A stretch of DNA of 6,386 bases from Desulfofustis sp. (GTDB lineage Bacteria > Desulfobacterota > Desulfobulbia > Desulfobulbales > Desulfocapsaceae). Below are positions 5,985-6,386 of the stretch, in pieces; the stretch's first letter is position 1, and the number at the start of each line of letters is the position of its first letter. Location of the stretch: NCBI GenBank assembly GCA_030604345.1, contig JAUVWB010000092.1:1-6386 (forward strand). Reading direction: 5' to 3'. The notes under the pieces are model-generated. The model did no database searches, was not told the origin of the DNA, and saw only the letters and a list, made by a program, of their open reading frames with translations. Both the position numbers and the translations under genes were made by a program.

Positions 5985-6386
5985 CGCTTCTCAAAAAAAT
6001 CTACGCTCGACTCAGGCTCATCGTTGATCGGGATGGGCGAGATTATCTGGTTGTTCGCCGGCTGCAATTGTTCGATTCCGAATACTATTTCAGCTTCTTC
6101 ACCGCACCTGAGAGCACGGTAGATCCACTACTGGCCTACTTCCTGCATTGGCGAGAGTGGTATAAAACCAATCGGTTTCCCGGAGCCGCCCGGTGCCAGT
6201 TGCCCGATCCTCACCCCCTCTTCGATACCTGCTATTATCTGCTCAATCACTTTCCGCACGGCCTGAAGAGAAACCCGTTCGCTCACTACCTGGCAAAAGG
6301 GTGGAAAAGGGGATGGGCGCCCAGCCCCTATTTCGACCCGGAGACCTATCGACAGCGCAGCTCTTGGGATGGCCAAACAGGAAATC
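5981..6386 (+). CDS. Glycan-biosynthesis protein with LFDxxYY-type N-terminal repeats, probably a glycosyltransferase (cut by window edge)
   Basis: The first 135 codons are present and open to the window edge. The N-terminus is basic (KK, RLR). From residue 30 the sequence shows degenerate copies of a unit known from many bacterial glycosyltransferases, of the form LFDxxYYL...NPLLHYLxxGWxEGRxPxPLFD. Copy 1 is LFDSEYY (30-36) with VDPLLAYF (47-54); copy 2 is LFDTCYY (80-86) with NPFAHYLAKGW (98-108); a third begins YFDPETY (117-123). The FD pairs are 50 and 37 residues apart, so copy 1 carries an insertion. In known proteins these repeats precede one or more glycosyltransferase domains, often GT4 or GT2, but the catalytic part here lies outside the window. 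The ATG at 5981 overlaps the TGA of the preceding glycosyltransferase, and a GGGGTGGG stretch just before it can serve as the ribosome site. The reading frame and repeats are clear; that it is a glycosyltransferase is inferred from architecture and context. Confidence 0.8.
   Translation, partial: MTLLKKIYARLRLIVDRDGRDYLVVRRLQLFDSEYYFSFFTAPESTVDPLLAYFLHWREWYKTNRFPGAARCQLPDPHPLFDTCYYLLNHFPHGLKRNPFAHYLAKGWKRGWAPSPYFDPETYRQRSSWDGQTGN

Overview
The window looks like chromosomal DNA from a Gram-negative bacterium. It encodes a Kdo transferase (KdtA/WaaA), which only lipopolysaccharide-making organisms need. Base composition is moderately GC-rich throughout, with no obvious shift between the left and right halves. 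The style of the RsmE-family and glycan proteins suggests a deltaproteobacterial relative (Desulfobacterota, perhaps Desulfobulbales). That placement rests on family resemblance only and is weak.

The left part (1-3262) is housekeeping. kdtA runs leftward off the window edge from a GTG start at 639. An RsmE-family rRNA methyltransferase gene starts 57 bp away in the opposite direction (697-1485). It converges on uvrC (1415-3262, minus strand), and the two genes overlap by 71 bp at their 3' ends.

A 137-bp divergent gap (3263-3399) separates uvrC from the right part (3400-6386), where all genes read rightward and concern surface carbohydrate. The first is a PAPS-dependent sulfotransferase with an N-terminal accessory domain (3400-4503). 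After a 245-bp gap holding a candidate promoter comes a family 2 glycosyltransferase with a C-terminal beta-rich extension (4749-5984). Its stop overlaps, by ATGA, the start of a third gene (5981 to the edge). That gene opens with the 'LFDxxYY...NPxxHYLxxGW' repeats that often precede glycosyltransferase domains.

Together the right-hand genes look like the start of a locus that builds and sulfates a cell-surface polysaccharide, next to a lipid A/core gene (kdtA). No tRNA, rRNA, CRISPR array, insertion sequence, integrase or attachment site was recognised. No wholly new system stands out. The points most worth a second look are the sulfotransferase/glycosyltransferase locus, the divergent RsmE subtype, the long convergent overlap and the 245-bp gap inside the glycan gene run.
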